In this document: positions 53,008 through 61,663 of the stretch, piece by piece
How the letters are laid out: each line of letters begins with the position of its first letter
Numbering within the stretch: position 1 is the stretch's first letter
Source: Pseudoroseicyclus tamaricis
Lineage (GTDB): Bacteria; Pseudomonadota; Alphaproteobacteria; Rhodobacterales; Rhodobacteraceae
Direction: 5' to 3'
Assembly: GCF_012070395.1 (NCBI RefSeq)
Contig: NZ_JAAFYS010000003.1
Coordinates: 620,001 to 684,000 of the forward strand
DNA: 64,000 bases
Notes under the pieces: generated by a model
What the model saw: the letters and a program-made list of their open reading frames with translations, nothing else
Databases searched by the model: none
What the model was told of the DNA's origin: nothing
Position numbers and translations under genes: made by a program

Positions 53008-53385
53008 TCAGGCCAGCTCGACCTTGGCGCCAGCCGCTTCCAGCTTCGCCTTGATCTCCTCGGCTTCCGCCTTGGACGCGCCTTCCTTGACCTTGCCGCC
53101 GGACTCGACGAGATCCTTGGCTTCTTTCAGGCCGAGGCCGGTGATGCCGCGGACTTCCTTGATCACGTTGATCTTCTGGGCGCCGGCTTCTTTCAGCACG
53201 ACGTCGAATTCGGTCTTCTCTTCTTCAGCGGCGCCAGCGTCGCCACCGGCCGGGCCGGCCATCATCACAGCGCCGCCGGCGGCGGGCTCGATGCCGTACT
53301 CGTCCTTGAAGATTTGCTTGAGTTCCTGGGCCTCGAGAAGCGTGAGGTTCACGATCTCTTCGGCGAGTTTTTTCAGATCAGCCAT
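53008..53385 (-). CDS. rplL: 50S ribosomal protein L7/L12
   Basis: L7/L12 (125 residues) forms the mobile stalk that recruits translation GTPases. The N-terminal dimerisation helix pair shows [21 protein letters not shown], an Ala/Gly hinge follows ([18 protein letters not shown]), and the C-terminal domain has [24 protein letters not shown] (in parts). ATG 53385 gives [10 protein letters not shown]. The gene is followed by a gap carrying stems and a degenerate palindromic repeat before rpoB. Confidence 0.98.
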   Translation of the reverse strand: MADLKKLAEEIVNLTLLEAQELKQIFKDEYGIEPAAGGAVMMAGPAGGDAGAAEEEKTEFDVVLKEAGAQKINVIKEVRGITGLGLKEAKDLVESGGKVKEGASKAEAEEIKAKLEAAGAKVELA

Positions 53386-53452
53386 TTGATGCTTTCCGTT
53401 ACTATATGTGTCCAACGCCGCGTTTGTTCAACGGGTGCAGGCAAGAGGGGGC

Positions 53453-53965
53453 TCAGGCCGCCTTCTCCTCGATGGTGGTGAGGATGGAGGCGATGTTCGA
53501 AGCAGGGGCGCCGATGACTCCGGCGATGTTCGACGCGGGCGCGCCGATGATGCCCACGATGGAAGCGATGAGCTCCTCGCGGCTCGGCATCTTGGCAACG
53601 GCCTTGACGCCTTCGGAGTCGAGGGCCGTCTCTCCCATCGCGCCGCCGAGAATGACGAGCTTGTCATTCCCCTTGGCGTAATCGTCGATCACCTTGGCCG
53701 CGGCCACGGGATCTTCCGAATAGGAGAGAACGGTCATGCCCGTCAGCAGGTCACCGATGCTTTCGCACGGCTTCCCCTGAAGGGCGATCTTGGCGAGCCT
53801 GTTCTTCGCGACACGCACGGACCCACCCGCTTCACGCATCTTCGCGCGCAGGTCCTGCATCTGAGCAACCGTCATGCCTTCGTAGTGGGCAACCACCACG
53901 ACGCCAGAGCTTTCGAAGATCTGGCCGAGCTCGTCGACCACTTTCTCTTTCTGGGCTCTATCCAC
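53453..53965 (-). CDS. rplJ: 50S ribosomal protein L10
   Basis: L10 (170 residues) anchors the L7/L12 stalk and, bound to L7/L12, represses its own mRNA. The GTG at 53965 gives [19 protein letters not shown], the family start. [14 protein letters not shown] is conserved, and the C-terminal helix carries a doubled GAPASNIA repeat that provides L7/L12 sites. rplK and rplA, usually just upstream, are absent here. The leader 53966-54060 has strong secondary structure fitting an L10 repressor target. Confidence 0.97.
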   Translation of the reverse strand: MDRAQKEKVVDELGQIFESSGVVVVAHYEGMTVAQMQDLRAKMREAGGSVRVAKNRLAKIALQGKPCESIGDLLTGMTVLSYSEDPVAAAKVIDDYAKGNDKLVILGGAMGETALDSEGVKAVAKMPSREELIASIVGIIGAPASNIAGVIGAPASNIASILTTIEEKAA

Positions 53966-53981
53966 AGTCTACTCCAGTCAT

Positions 53982-54050
53982 GGGGGTCTCCCCCCGGCTC
54001 AGTCTACCCGGGAACCCGGGCACTTAAGGGTCCGCGCACGGGGCTGAGCC
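53982..54050 (-). promoter_or_regulatory. rplJ leader, candidate L10 autoregulatory site
   Basis: Just upstream of rplJ: a GGGGG/CCCCC hairpin (53982-53995) and a long-range stem GGCTCAG/CTGAGCC (53996-54002 with 54044-54050) closing over a CCCGGG-rich internal fold. The position and extent fit the L10-leader RNA class. The rest of the 439-base gap to 54404 shows a regulator remnant and no clear promoter. Confidence 0.5.
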
Positions 54051-54253
54051 AAACGCCGGAGGCCCGTGAGCCGCCCGTTCATCTGGTCTGATCCCGTCTC
54101 AGGCAGGAGTTACGCTGATAAGCGGCCCACCGTCTCGGACGAAAAGCAATAGAGCGCGTGACGAATCGCGCGCTCCACTGCGAGGGCTCGTCTACGCCCT
54201 CCGGCAGAGATTTCCAACCCCCTAACCGGTCGCGCGCCGTGCGCAGGCGCGTG

Positions 54254-54322
54254 ATGCCGCTGGCCGTCCGCATCGCCGCTGCCGTCGGCTGCCGGATCGA
54301 GGACATCTTCCAGCTGGCCTGA
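54254..54322 (+). pseudogene. Possible C-terminal remnant of an XRE-family regulator
   Basis: The frame reads MPLAVRIAAAVGCRIEDIFQ and ends two residues later, closely resembling the last helix pair of Cro/CI-type regulators (typical form PLALRIAAALG.. EDLF). The frame upstream (from 54122) is open but has no helix-turn-helix. It may therefore be a degraded gene or chance similarity. Confidence 0.35.
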
Positions 54323-54404
54323 CTGGTTGGCAGGTGAATCTTTGGTCGGTGACGGGCCCCGTGTTACGCTGGGACAATTGTTCCGTCGGCCAAGGCATTT
54401 TCCC

Positions 54405-55943
54405 ATGTCCAACAGCGTTCCCGGTCCCGCGCTCGTCATTTTCGGCGACAGCCTCTCCGACAACGGCAACCTCTTCGCCCAGGCCGAGGGCCTGATCGAG
54501 GAGGATGTGCGCCTCTCCCTCGCCGGCGCCGGCGGGCAGGCCTCCAACGGCACGACATGGGCGGAGCAGGTGGCGGCGCCGCTCGGCATCGACGATCCCG
54601 CCAACTACGCCGTCGCCGGGGCGGAGGCGGTGGGCCGGCAGACCATCGGCGGCTTCATCGACGAGTACGGGCTCACCGACGCGCTCATCGTGCCTCAGGA
54701 CGACCCGGCCCTGGAGTGGGACATGAACCTCTCCGCGCAGGTGGACCGCTTCGAGGCAGACTGGGCGGGGGCGGACCTCTCCGCCACCACCGCGCTCATC
54801 TTCATCGGCGGCAACGACTACGCCGCGCTCGACCCCACCAGCCGCTACATCGCCGCCGACGCCCTCGCCCTCGCGCACAACGTCGTCAAGACGACGCTCC
54901 ATGAGGCCGAGGGGCTGCTGGCCGCCGGCGTCGAGCGGGTCGTGCTGACGACGATGCCCCCCGCCCGCTTCTTCCCCGCCTTCAATGAGTTGATCGGCGA
55001 GGGCGGCGCGGCCAACGGCGCCTATGCCGACGTCGCCGCCTACGAGCTGCTCATGCGCGCCCATAACGAGATCCTCGCCTCCCGGGTGGAGAAGCTCGCC
55101 TCCGAGGGGCTGGACGTCGTCATCGCCGACCTCACCCCCGTCGCCGCCTCCGTCTGGGACGATCCGATGGCCTTCGGCCTCTACGCCCCGCTGACGGAGA
55201 CGCTGGCCGACGGCGCCGGGAGCAGTTTCGATGCCGACCAGATCGGCTTCTGGGACGAGCTGCACCCGACGGAGGCGCTCCACGGCATCATTGCCGCCCA
55301 CATGGCGCATGTGCTGGCCGGCGGCATTGTGCACGAGGCGCTCGGCTTCGATGTCACCGAGCGCCACCAGTACCAGGGCGACCTGCTCTACTACGGCGCC
55401 CAGAAGAATGACGCGATCAGCGCCGGCTGGGGCGAGGACGTGATCTTCGGCGGCTCCGGCAACGACCAGGTGCTCGCGGGGCGCGGCGACGACATCGTCT
55501 CGCTCGGCAGCGGCAAGGACCTCGCCTTCGGCGGCGAGGGCGACGACTTTCTCACCGCCGCCTCGGGGGAGAACGTGCTCAACGCCGGCGCCGGCAACGA
55601 CGCCCTCGTCAGCGGCCTCGGCGAGACGGAGGCGCTCGGCGGCAATGGCGACGACGTGTTCGTCTTCGTGGACCCGGCGCTCCTCGGCCACCCGGACGCG
55701 CCGGCCAGCTTCTCCATCGATGGCGGCGCCGGCCATGACATCCTCTACCTCGTGCTCGACCCCGAAAGCATCGCCGCCGACGGCGCCGCGCTGCTGGCGG
55801 GCGACGCCGCCACGCTCGCCGGCTACGGCGTAACGGCGAAGGGGGTGGACGAGATCGCCCTCATCGCCGGCCGCGAGGGGATCGATAGCGCGCTCTCGGG
55901 CTATGCGTGGTACGAGGAGGCCAGCCTGTGGAACCTCGTCTGA
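54405..55943 (+). CDS. Secreted GDSL/SGNH lipase-esterase with RTX repeats
   Basis: A 512-residue modular protein. Residues 1-330 are an SGNH hydrolase: block I VIFGDSLSDNGN (catalytic Ser), block III IFIGGNDYAA (Gly/Asn oxyanion), block V FWDELHPTEA (Asp and His). From about residue 340, calcium-binding RTX nonapeptides repeat (GGSGNDQVLAGRGDDIV, GGEGDDFLTAASG), followed by a C-terminal beta region. No Sec signal is present, as expected for a type I secreted protein; the secretion signal would be C-terminal. It likely hydrolyses lipid or ester substrates outside the cell. ATG 54405 (MSNSVPGPALVIFGDS) is chosen; no transporter genes are nearby. Confidence 0.9.
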   Translation: MSNSVPGPALVIFGDSLSDNGNLFAQAEGLIEEDVRLSLAGAGGQASNGTTWAEQVAAPLGIDDPANYAVAGAEAVGRQTIGGFIDEYGLTDALIVPQDDPALEWDMNLSAQVDRFEADWAGADLSATTALIFIGGNDYAALDPTSRYIAADALALAHNVVKTTLHEAEGLLAAGVERVVLTTMPPARFFPAFNELIGEGGAANGAYADVAAYELLMRAHNEILASRVEKLASEGLDVVIADLTPVAASVWDDPMAFGLYAPLTETLADGAGSSFDADQIGFWDELHPTEALHGIIAAHMAHVLAGGIVHEALGFDVTERHQYQGDLLYYGAQKNDAISAGWGEDVIFGGSGNDQVLAGRGDDIVSLGSGKDLAFGGEGDDFLTAASGENVLNAGAGNDALVSGLGETEALGGNGDDVFVFVDPALLGHPDAPASFSIDGGAGHDILYLVLDPESIAADGAALLAGDAATLAGYGVTAKGVDEIALIAGREGIDSALSGYAWYEEASLWNLV

Positions 55944-56021
55944 CACGGCGGAGCGCCTTGCCCTCCCCGCCGCGATGGGGTTGGCTTCGGCCAACCTGAA
56001 CGCACGCCAGGAGACTCCCCC

Positions 56022-56858
56022 ATGAGCGACAGCTACACGCCCCCCAAGGTCTGGACCTGGGACAGCCAGAACGGCGGCCAGTTCGCCTCCACCAACCGGC
56101 CCATCGCCGGGCCCACCCATGATGCCGACCTGCCCCGCGGCGAGCATCCCTTCCAGCTCTACTCCCTCGCCACGCCCAACGGCGTGAAGGTGAACCTCAT
56201 GTTCGAGGAGTTGCTGGAGGCCGGACATGACGCCGAGTACGACGCCTGGCTGATCAACATCGGCAAGGGCGATCAGTTCGGCTCCGGCTTCGTGGGGGCG
56301 AACCCCAACTCCAAGATCCCGGCGCTGATGGATTACACCGGCCCCACGCCGATCCGCGTCTTCGAATCCGGCGCCATCCTGATGCACCTCGCCGAGAAGT
56401 TCGGCGCCTTACAGGGCGATCCGGCGAACCGGGCCGAGATGCTCTCCTGGCTGATGTGGCAGATGGGCTCCGCCCCCTTCCTCGGCGGCGGCTTCGGCCA
56501 TTTCTTCGCCTACGCGCCGGAGAAGCTGGAATACCCCATCAACCGCTACGCGATGGAGGCCAAGCGCCAGATGGACGTGCTAAACCGCGCGCTGGCGGAG
56601 CGGGAGTTCATCTCCGGCCCCGACTACACCATCGCGGACATGGCGATCTGGCCCTGGTACGGCAACCTCGCGCTCGACCGCTCCTACCCCGATGCCGGGG
56701 AGTTCCTCTCCGTCCATGAGTACGAGCACGTCCAGCGCTGGGCGAAGGCCATCGACGCCCGCCCGGCGGTGCAGCGCGGCCGCCTCGTCAACAAGGCGCA
56801 GGGCGAGCCGGCCCTGCCGGAGCGGCACTCCGCCGCCGATTTCGAGGGGCTGCTCTAG
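56022..56858 (+). CDS. yghU: YghU-type glutathione transferase / disulfide-bond oxidoreductase
   Basis: A 278-residue nu-class GST. The thioredoxin-like domain begins around HPFQLYSLATPNGVKVNLMFEEL (in parts) and includes GANPNSKIPALMDY and FESGAILMHLAEKFG, the glutathione-binding cis-Pro and Glu-Ser-Gly positions. The helical domain ends with RPAVQRGRLVNKAQGE. The N-terminal tail YTPPKVWTWDS is typical of YghU, which binds two glutathiones and reduces disulfides. The start at 56022 follows a GGAG ribosome site. It stands alone between the RTX enzyme and the VOC gene. Confidence 0.9.
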   Translation: MSDSYTPPKVWTWDSQNGGQFASTNRPIAGPTHDADLPRGEHPFQLYSLATPNGVKVNLMFEELLEAGHDAEYDAWLINIGKGDQFGSGFVGANPNSKIPALMDYTGPTPIRVFESGAILMHLAEKFGALQGDPANRAEMLSWLMWQMGSAPFLGGGFGHFFAYAPEKLEYPINRYAMEAKRQMDVLNRALAEREFISGPDYTIADMAIWPWYGNLALDRSYPDAGEFLSVHEYEHVQRWAKAIDARPAVQRGRLVNKAQGEPALPERHSAADFEGLL

Positions 56859-56912
56859 CCGCCTCCCGCCTCCGCGCTATCCTTCATCATCGGGCAGCGC
56901 GGAGGCGATCCC

Positions 56913-57329
56913 ATGAGCTACACCATCGCCCGGCTGATCGACCATCTCGACATCCGCGTCAGCGATTTCGACGCCGCCGGTCCCTTCTACCGCGCCGTCT
57001 TCGGCGCGCTGGGGCTCGGGGCCGAGGTCGACGAGGGCGAGGATTACCTCGCGCTCGACGAGCTCTACATCAGCCGGGCCGACCCCGGCGCCCCGCCCAG
57101 CCACATGCACCTCTGCTTCCAGGCCGGCAGCCGCGAGAGTGTCGCCGCCTTCCATGCCGCCGGCCTCGCCGCCGGCGGGCGCGACAATGGCGGGCCGGGC
57201 CTGCGCGACTATCACCCCGGCTATTACGCCGCCTTCCTGCTGGATTCGGACGGCAACAACATCGAGGCGAAGGTGGACGAGCGCGTCACCGCCCGCTCCG
57301 CCGACGCCGTGCATCTGCAGACGGAGTGA
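56913..57329 (+). CDS. VOC-family (glyoxalase-like) protein
   Basis: A 138-residue vicinal-oxygen-chelate fold protein. Its N-terminal IDHLDIRVSDFDAAGPFYRAVF is the classic first beta-alpha-beta-beta-beta module (His metal-ligand position). SHMHLCFQAGS and HPGYYAAFLLDSDGNNIEAKV (in parts) give the second module, ending with the Glu metal ligand region. Reaction is unknown: VOC members include glyoxalases, dioxygenases and resistance proteins. It is preceded by yghU and followed by ybaB after 84 bases. Confidence 0.85.
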   Translation: MSYTIARLIDHLDIRVSDFDAAGPFYRAVFGALGLGAEVDEGEDYLALDELYISRADPGAPPSHMHLCFQAGSRESVAAFHAAGLAAGGRDNGGPGLRDYHPGYYAAFLLDSDGNNIEAKVDERVTARSADAVHLQTE

Positions 57330-57413
57330 GCGGCCCGCGCCCGGGCCCCTCGCTTGATAACCTCTCCCCCCGCGCGTATCTGCAGGGGGACCCAACGGAT
57401 AAAGGAGCCCCCC

Positions 57414-57758
57414 ATGTTCAAGGGACTCGGCGGCCTCGGCGACATGTCGAAGATGATGAAGGCCGCGCAGGAGATGCAGGGCAAGATGGCCCAGCTCCAG
57501 GAGGAGATGGAGAACATCACGGTCGTCGGCACGGCCGGCGCCGGGCTCGTGAAGGCCACGGCCACCGCCAAGGGCGAGCTCACCGGCCTCGACATCGACC
57601 CCTCGATCTTCAACGCCGAGGAGAAGGAGGTCGCCGAAGACCTCATCCTCGCCGCGGTGAAGGACGCGCTGGCGCAGGCCACGGCCCGCGCGCAGGAGGA
57701 GATGGGCAAGATCACCGAGGGCCTCGGCCTGCCCGCCGACTTCAAGATGCCCTTCTAG
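57414..57758 (+). CDS. YbaB/EbfC nucleoid-associated protein
   Basis: A 114-residue dimeric DNA-binding protein of the YbaB/EbfC family. [21 protein letters not shown] and [23 protein letters not shown] (in parts) give the characteristic helix and strand. The ATG at 57414 has an AAGGAG site seven to ten bases upstream; the longer frame adds unrelated residues. It is followed by recR after 10 bases, the conserved ybaB-recR pair. The usual upstream partner dnaX is not here; a VOC gene precedes instead. Confidence 0.93.
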   Translation: MFKGLGGLGDMSKMMKAAQEMQGKMAQLQEEMENITVVGTAGAGLVKATATAKGELTGLDIDPSIFNAEEKEVAEDLILAAVKDALAQATARAQEEMGKITEGLGLPADFKMPF

Positions 57759-57768
57759 GCCGGCCCCC

Positions 57769-58362
57769 TTGGCGGACGGGCCGGAGGAGATCGGCAGGCT
57801 GATCGGCCTGATGGCGCGGCTCCCCGGCATGGGGCCGCGCTCGGCGCGCCGCGCGGTTCTACACCTCGTCAAGAAGCGCAGCCAGGTGCTGCTGCCGCTG
57901 GCCGAGGCGATGAAGGCGGTGGGCGAAAGCGTGCGCCCCTGCGTTGCCTGCGGCAACCTCGCGACCTCCGATCTCTGCCCCATCTGCGCAAACCCCAAGC
58001 GCGCCACCGGCACGCTCTGCGTGGTGGCCGACGTGGCGGATCTCTGGGCGATGGAGCGCTCGCAGGCCTTCCAGGGCCGCTACCACGTCCTTGGCGGCCT
58101 CCTCTCGGCGCTCGATGCCATCGGGCCGGACGAGCTAGGCATCCCCAAGCTCGTCGCCCGCGTGACGGAGGAGGAGCTGACGGAGATCATCCTCGCCCTG
58201 CCCGCCACCATCGACGGCCAGACCACCGCCCATTACATCGCCGACGCCCTGCCGGAGCTGAACGTCACCTCGCTGGCGCAGGGCGTGCCCATCGGCGGCG
58301 AGCTCGACTTCCTCGACGACGGCACCATCTCCGCCGCCCTGCGCGCCCGCGCCCGAGTCTGA
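57769..58362 (+). CDS. recR: Recombination mediator RecR
   Basis: RecR (197 residues) works with RecF/RecO to load RecA on gapped DNA. It has a helix-hairpin-helix [23 protein letters not shown] (in parts), a four-cysteine zinc site [16 protein letters not shown], and a Toprim domain [17 protein letters not shown] with GRYHVLGG. The TTG at 57769 is used: it leaves ten bases after ybaB and fits the family start. It ends about 75 bases before the duplicated uvrC-tail region. Confidence 0.95.
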   Translation: MADGPEEIGRLIGLMARLPGMGPRSARRAVLHLVKKRSQVLLPLAEAMKAVGESVRPCVACGNLATSDLCPICANPKRATGTLCVVADVADLWAMERSQAFQGRYHVLGGLLSALDAIGPDELGIPKLVARVTEEELTEIILALPATIDGQTTAHYIADALPELNVTSLAQGVPIGGELDFLDDGTISAALRARARV

Positions 58363-58437
58363 CGGCGCCTCCGGGCCTCTCCCGACCGCAGCCGCTTCGC
58401 GAGCGACGGCGCGCTCCGGCTGAGCCCGGCCCCCTTT

Positions 58438-58486
58438 TCATCTGGCCAAAAATACCGCGGGGGTGCGGGGGCTGGCCCCCGCTCCA
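58438..58486 (-). repeat. Intergenic repeat, GGCCAGATGAA family, copy 3
   Basis: On the minus strand: a GCGGGGGC...GCCCCCGC hairpin, C-run, GGTATTTTTGGCCAGATGA. It is part of a 216-base tandem duplication with copy 4, which it matches almost exactly. Confidence 0.8.
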
Positions 58487-58499
58487 TCGCCGGCCGCCC

Positions 58500-58580
58500 T
58501 CACCTGGCGTGGAAATGGGCGTAGATCTTCTCCGCCAACGCCTCGCTGATGCCATCCACGGCCTTCAAATCCGCCAGCAG
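58500..58580 (-). pseudogene. Duplicated 3' end of uvrC (truncated fragment)
   Basis: It encodes [20 protein letters not shown] followed by HFHAR and a stop, matching the real UvrC C terminus at 58716-58796 (there ...[15 protein letters not shown]) with about four base differences in 79. The copies are 216 bases apart. The frame upstream of the fragment is not uvrC. It is a leftover of a tandem duplication, probably not expressed as such. Confidence 0.85.
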
Positions 58581-58653
58581 CTCTCGCCGCGGGGCCTCTC
58601 TCGACGGCAACCGCTTCACACATGACGGCGCGGGCCGCCTCCCCCGCCCCCTT

Positions 58654-58702
58654 TCATCTGGCCGAAAATACCGCGGGGGTGCGGGGGCTGGCCCCCGCTC
58701 CA
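58654..58702 (-). repeat. Intergenic repeat, GGCCAGATGAA family, copy 4
   Basis: Nearly identical to copy 3 (two differences by eye over about 62 bases including flanks) and immediately downstream of the intact uvrC stop codon. It is the second unit of the tandem duplication. Confidence 0.8.
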
Positions 58703-58715
58703 TCGCCGGCAGCCC

Positions 58716-60593
58716 TCACCCGGCGTGGAAATGGGCGTAGATCTTCTCCGCCATCGCCTCGCTGATGCCGTCCACGGCCTTCAGATCCGCCAGCGCCGCC
58801 CCGCTCACCGCCTTGGCGGAGCCGAAATGCGCCAGCAGCGCCCGCTTGCGCGCCGCGCCGACGCCCGGAACGTCGTCCAGCGGGTTGGCCATCGTCGCCT
58901 TGGCGCGCTTGGCGCGGTGGGTGCCGATGGCGAAGCGGTGGGCCTCGTCGCGCAGGCGCTGCACGAAGTAGAGCACCGGGTCGCCCCGGCGCAGCGCCAT
59001 GGGTCGGGTGCCGGTGCGGTGGAACTCCTCCTTGCCGAGGTCCCGGTCCACCCCCTTGGCGACGCCGATCATGGCGATGTCCTCCACCCCCAGCTCGGCC
59101 ATCACCTCATGCACCGCGCTCACCTGCCCGGCGCCGCCGTCGATGAGCAGCAGGTCCGGCCAGGTCTCTCCCTCGCGGTTCGGGTCCTCCTTCAGGAGGC
59201 GCTGGAAGCGGCGGGTGAGGACCTCCTTCATCATGCCGAAGTCGTCGCCGTTCAGGCTTTCGTCCTTGATGTTGAACTTGCGGTACTGGCTCTTCTCGAA
59301 GCCCTCGGGCCCCGCCACGATCATGGCGCCGATCGCGTTGGTGCCCATGATGTGGGAGTTGTCGTAGACCTCCACGCGCCGGGGCGGCGCCGCCAGACCG
59401 AAGGCCTCCGCCAGCCCGTCCAGCAGCCGCGCCTGCGTGGCGCTCTCGCTCATCTTGCGGGCGAGGCTCTCGCGGGCGTTCTGGGCAGCGTGGCCGACCA
59501 GCTCCGCCTTCTCGCCCCGCTGCGGCACGGCGACCTCGACGCGGCGGCCGAGCTTCTCGCTCAGCGCCTCCTCCATCAGGGCCGTGTCGTCGAGCCCCGT
59601 GTTGAGGAGCAGGAGCTTCGGCGGCTCGTGCGTCTGGTAGAACTGGCCGAGGAAGGCCTGCATGATCTCGCTGGCATCCTCCTCGCCATTGAGGCGCGGA
59701 TAGAAATCCCGGTTGCCCCAGTTCTGGTTGGCGCGGATGAAGAAGACCTGCACGCAAGCCTGCCCGCCCTCTCGGTGGAGGGCGATGACATCGGCCTCCG
59801 CAACGCCTGCCGGGTTGATGCCCTGGTTCGTCTGCACCAGCGTCAGCGCGCGGATGCGGTCGCGCAGGGCCGCCGCCCGCTCGAACTCCATCGCCTCGCT
59901 GGCCGCCTGCATCTCCTGCGCGAGCTGCGCCTGCACGGCGGTGGACTTGCCGGTGAGGTAGCGCTGAGCGTCCTTCACCGACCCCATGTAATCCTCCTCA
60001 GAGATCAGCCCGACGCAGGGGGCGGAGCAGCGGCGGATCTGGTGGAGCAGGCAGGGGCGCGTGCGGCTCTCGAAGGTGCTGTCGGAGCAGTTGCGCAGCA
60101 GGAACGCCTTCTGCAGCTGGTTGAGCACCCGGCGCACCGAACCGGCGCCGGCGAAGGGGCCGTAATAATCGCCCTTCTCGCTCTTGGCGCCCCGGTGCAA
60201 CTTGATCTGCGGGTAGCTGTGCTCGTGGCTGACGAGGATGTTGGGGAAGCTCTTGTCGTCGCGCAGCAGCACGTTGTAGCGCGGCTTGAGCTGCTTGATG
60301 AGGTTCTGCTCCAGGAGGAGTGCTTCCGTCTCCGTCCGGGTGGAGAGGAACATCATAGACGCCGTGTCGGCGATCATCCGGGCGATGCGCGGCGAATGCG
60401 GGCCGGAGCGGGCGTAGGAGCTGACGCGCGCCTTGAGGTTCTTGGCCTTGCCGACATAGAGCACCCGCGCCTCGGCATCGAGCATCCGGTAGACGCCGGG
60501 GCCGGAGCCGAGCGTCTTCAGATACCCGGAGATCACCTCCGGGCCGGTTTTCTGGGGGGCCGCCTTCGGGCCGCTGTCGGTCTGCTCGGTCAT
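58716..60593 (-). CDS. uvrC: UvrABC excinuclease subunit C
   Basis: UvrC (625 residues) makes both incisions in nucleotide excision repair. The N-terminal GIY-YIG nuclease shows [24 protein letters not shown] (in parts). The UVR motif, the central Cys-containing region ([21 protein letters not shown] in parts) and the RNase H-like endonuclease domain with the [10 protein letters not shown] Asp follow. The C terminus is a helix-hairpin-helix pair. ATG 60593 has AAGGGA eight bases upstream and is preferred over ATG 60620, which has no ribosome site. Its last 27 codons are duplicated downstream. Confidence 0.97.
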   Translation of the reverse strand: MTEQTDSGPKAAPQKTGPEVISGYLKTLGSGPGVYRMLDAEARVLYVGKAKNLKARVSSYARSGPHSPRIARMIADTASMMFLSTRTETEALLLEQNLIKQLKPRYNVLLRDDKSFPNILVSHEHSYPQIKLHRGAKSEKGDYYGPFAGAGSVRRVLNQLQKAFLLRNCSDSTFESRTRPCLLHQIRRCSAPCVGLISEEDYMGSVKDAQRYLTGKSTAVQAQLAQEMQAASEAMEFERAAALRDRIRALTLVQTNQGINPAGVAEADVIALHREGGQACVQVFFIRANQNWGNRDFYPRLNGEEDASEIMQAFLGQFYQTHEPPKLLLLNTGLDDTALMEEALSEKLGRRVEVAVPQRGEKAELVGHAAQNARESLARKMSESATQARLLDGLAEAFGLAAPPRRVEVYDNSHIMGTNAIGAMIVAGPEGFEKSQYRKFNIKDESLNGDDFGMMKEVLTRRFQRLLKEDPNREGETWPDLLLIDGGAGQVSAVHEVMAELGVEDIAMIGVAKGVDRDLGKEEFHRTGTRPMALRRGDPVLYFVQRLRDEAHRFAIGTHRAKRAKATMANPLDDVPGVGAARKRALLAHFGSAKAVSGAALADLKAVDGISEAMAEKIYAHFHAG

Positions 60594-60868
60594 GTCGTGA
60601 TTCCCTTGGCGGGATTCCATTTAGTCCACAAAGGCGCAAGACCGAAGGCATCCACGGTTCCTGTGGATAAACCTGCGGACAAACCCCGGAGGCGGCGGAT
60701 TTTCCCTTCGTTCCCGACCACTTCTTCTCATTGCCCAATTATTAGCCGCGCCAGTAACGCCCTGAATTGTCTTGGTTAAATTATCAATAGGTCGTTAAGG
60801 GGCTGAAAGCACTGTGGTTTGTGAACGCTGCGTGACGGGTCTGGACAATTCCCCGGCCACGAGGCCGA
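60594..60868. other. uvrC upstream region
   Basis: A 275-base gap between uvrC and the SDR gene with AT-rich stretches (about 60735-60800). It holds one exact DnaA-box-like sequence TGTGGATAA (60662-60670). No LexA (GTTC-N7-GTTC) site or clear promoter was found. Confidence 0.4.
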
Positions 60869-61663
60869 TCAGGACCATCCGGCGCTGTCGAGGCGCGACC
60901 AGATGAGGTGCTGGCCGCCGTCGACAACGATCGCCTGGCCGGTCACCGTGCGCGCCTCCAGCAGGTAGCGCAGGGCCGCGACGATATCCTCCGGGTTCGT
61001 CCCCCGCTCCAGCAGGCCGGCCTTGCGGCGGGCGCGGAAGCGCTCCTCCGGTTCCTGCTCCGCCTTGAGGGTGGAGCCGGGGGCGATGCCATTGACGCGC
61101 ACCTTGGGACCGAGGCCCTGCGCTGCGGTGCGCGTGAGCGTCCACAGGCCCATCTTGGCGATGGTGTAGGTGATCAGCTCCGGCGAGAGGTTGCGGATGC
61201 GCTGGTCGAGCATGTTGACGCAGAGCGCCTGCGCGATCTTCTCGCCCGCCTCGTCCTCCAGCGGCTCCGGCGCCTGCGCGGCGAAGGCCTGCAGGAGGAA
61301 GAGCGGCGCGCGCAGGTTGGTGGCGGTGTTGATCTCCCAGTTCTCGGCGGATGCGGTGTCGATCCGGTCGAACTTGAAGCCGGAGGCGTTGTTGACGAGG
61401 CAGGTGAGCGGGCCGCCCAGCGCCTCCGCCGCCTCGGGCACCAGCGCCTCGACGCGGGCGGCATCCATCAGGTCCGCCTGCACCACGGTGGCGCGGCGGC
61501 CCATGGCGCGGATCTCCTCCGCCGCCGCCTCAGCGCCGTCGGTGGAGTGGTTGCAATGCAGCGCCACGTCGTGCCCGGCCTCGCCGAGCGCGAGGGCGAT
61601 GGCCCGGCCGATGCGGGCGCCGGCGCCTGTCACGAGCGCGCGGGGGGAGGCGGGTTTCGTCAT
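60869..61663 (-). CDS. SDR-family oxidoreductase (FolM/pteridine-reductase-like)
   Basis: A 264-residue short-chain dehydrogenase. The nucleotide-binding motif ALVTGAGARIGRAIALALGEAG, the LVNNASG motif, and the catalytic ITYTIAKMG with Tyr and Lys are present. The GARIG variant and the C-terminal GQAIVVDGGQHLIW resemble the pteridine-reductase branch, so a dihydropteridine or folate role is possible but unproven. It overlaps the stop of the upstream antiporter gene by four bases (ATGA) and lies upstream of uvrC on the same strand, a common Rhodobacteraceae arrangement. Confidence 0.88.
   Translation of the reverse strand: MTKPASPRALVTGAGARIGRAIALALGEAGHDVALHCNHSTDGAEAAAEEIRAMGRRATVVQADLMDAARVEALVPEAAEALGGPLTCLVNNASGFKFDRIDTASAENWEINTATNLRAPLFLLQAFAAQAPEPLEDEAGEKIAQALCVNMLDQRIRNLSPELITYTIAKMGLWTLTRTAAQGLGPKVRVNGIAPGSTLKAEQEPEERFRARRKAGLLERGTNPEDIVAALRYLLEARTVTGQAIVVDGGQHLIWSRLDSAGWS

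Noticed and set aside
54222-56387. A 721-codon minus-strand frame opposite the RTX enzyme and yghU
   Set aside because: The plus-strand genes have clear catalytic motifs; this frame is Gly/Val/Ala/Asp repeat-like and is the complement of the RTX repeats.
60594-60868. A replication origin
   Set aside because: Only one DnaA-box-like 9-mer and a modest AT-rich patch, with none of the genes typical of alphaproteobacterial origins nearby.
60594-60868. An SOS (LexA) box ahead of uvrC
   Set aside because: No GTTC-N7-GTTC match on either strand; the nearest sequence has two mismatches and lies far from the start codon.
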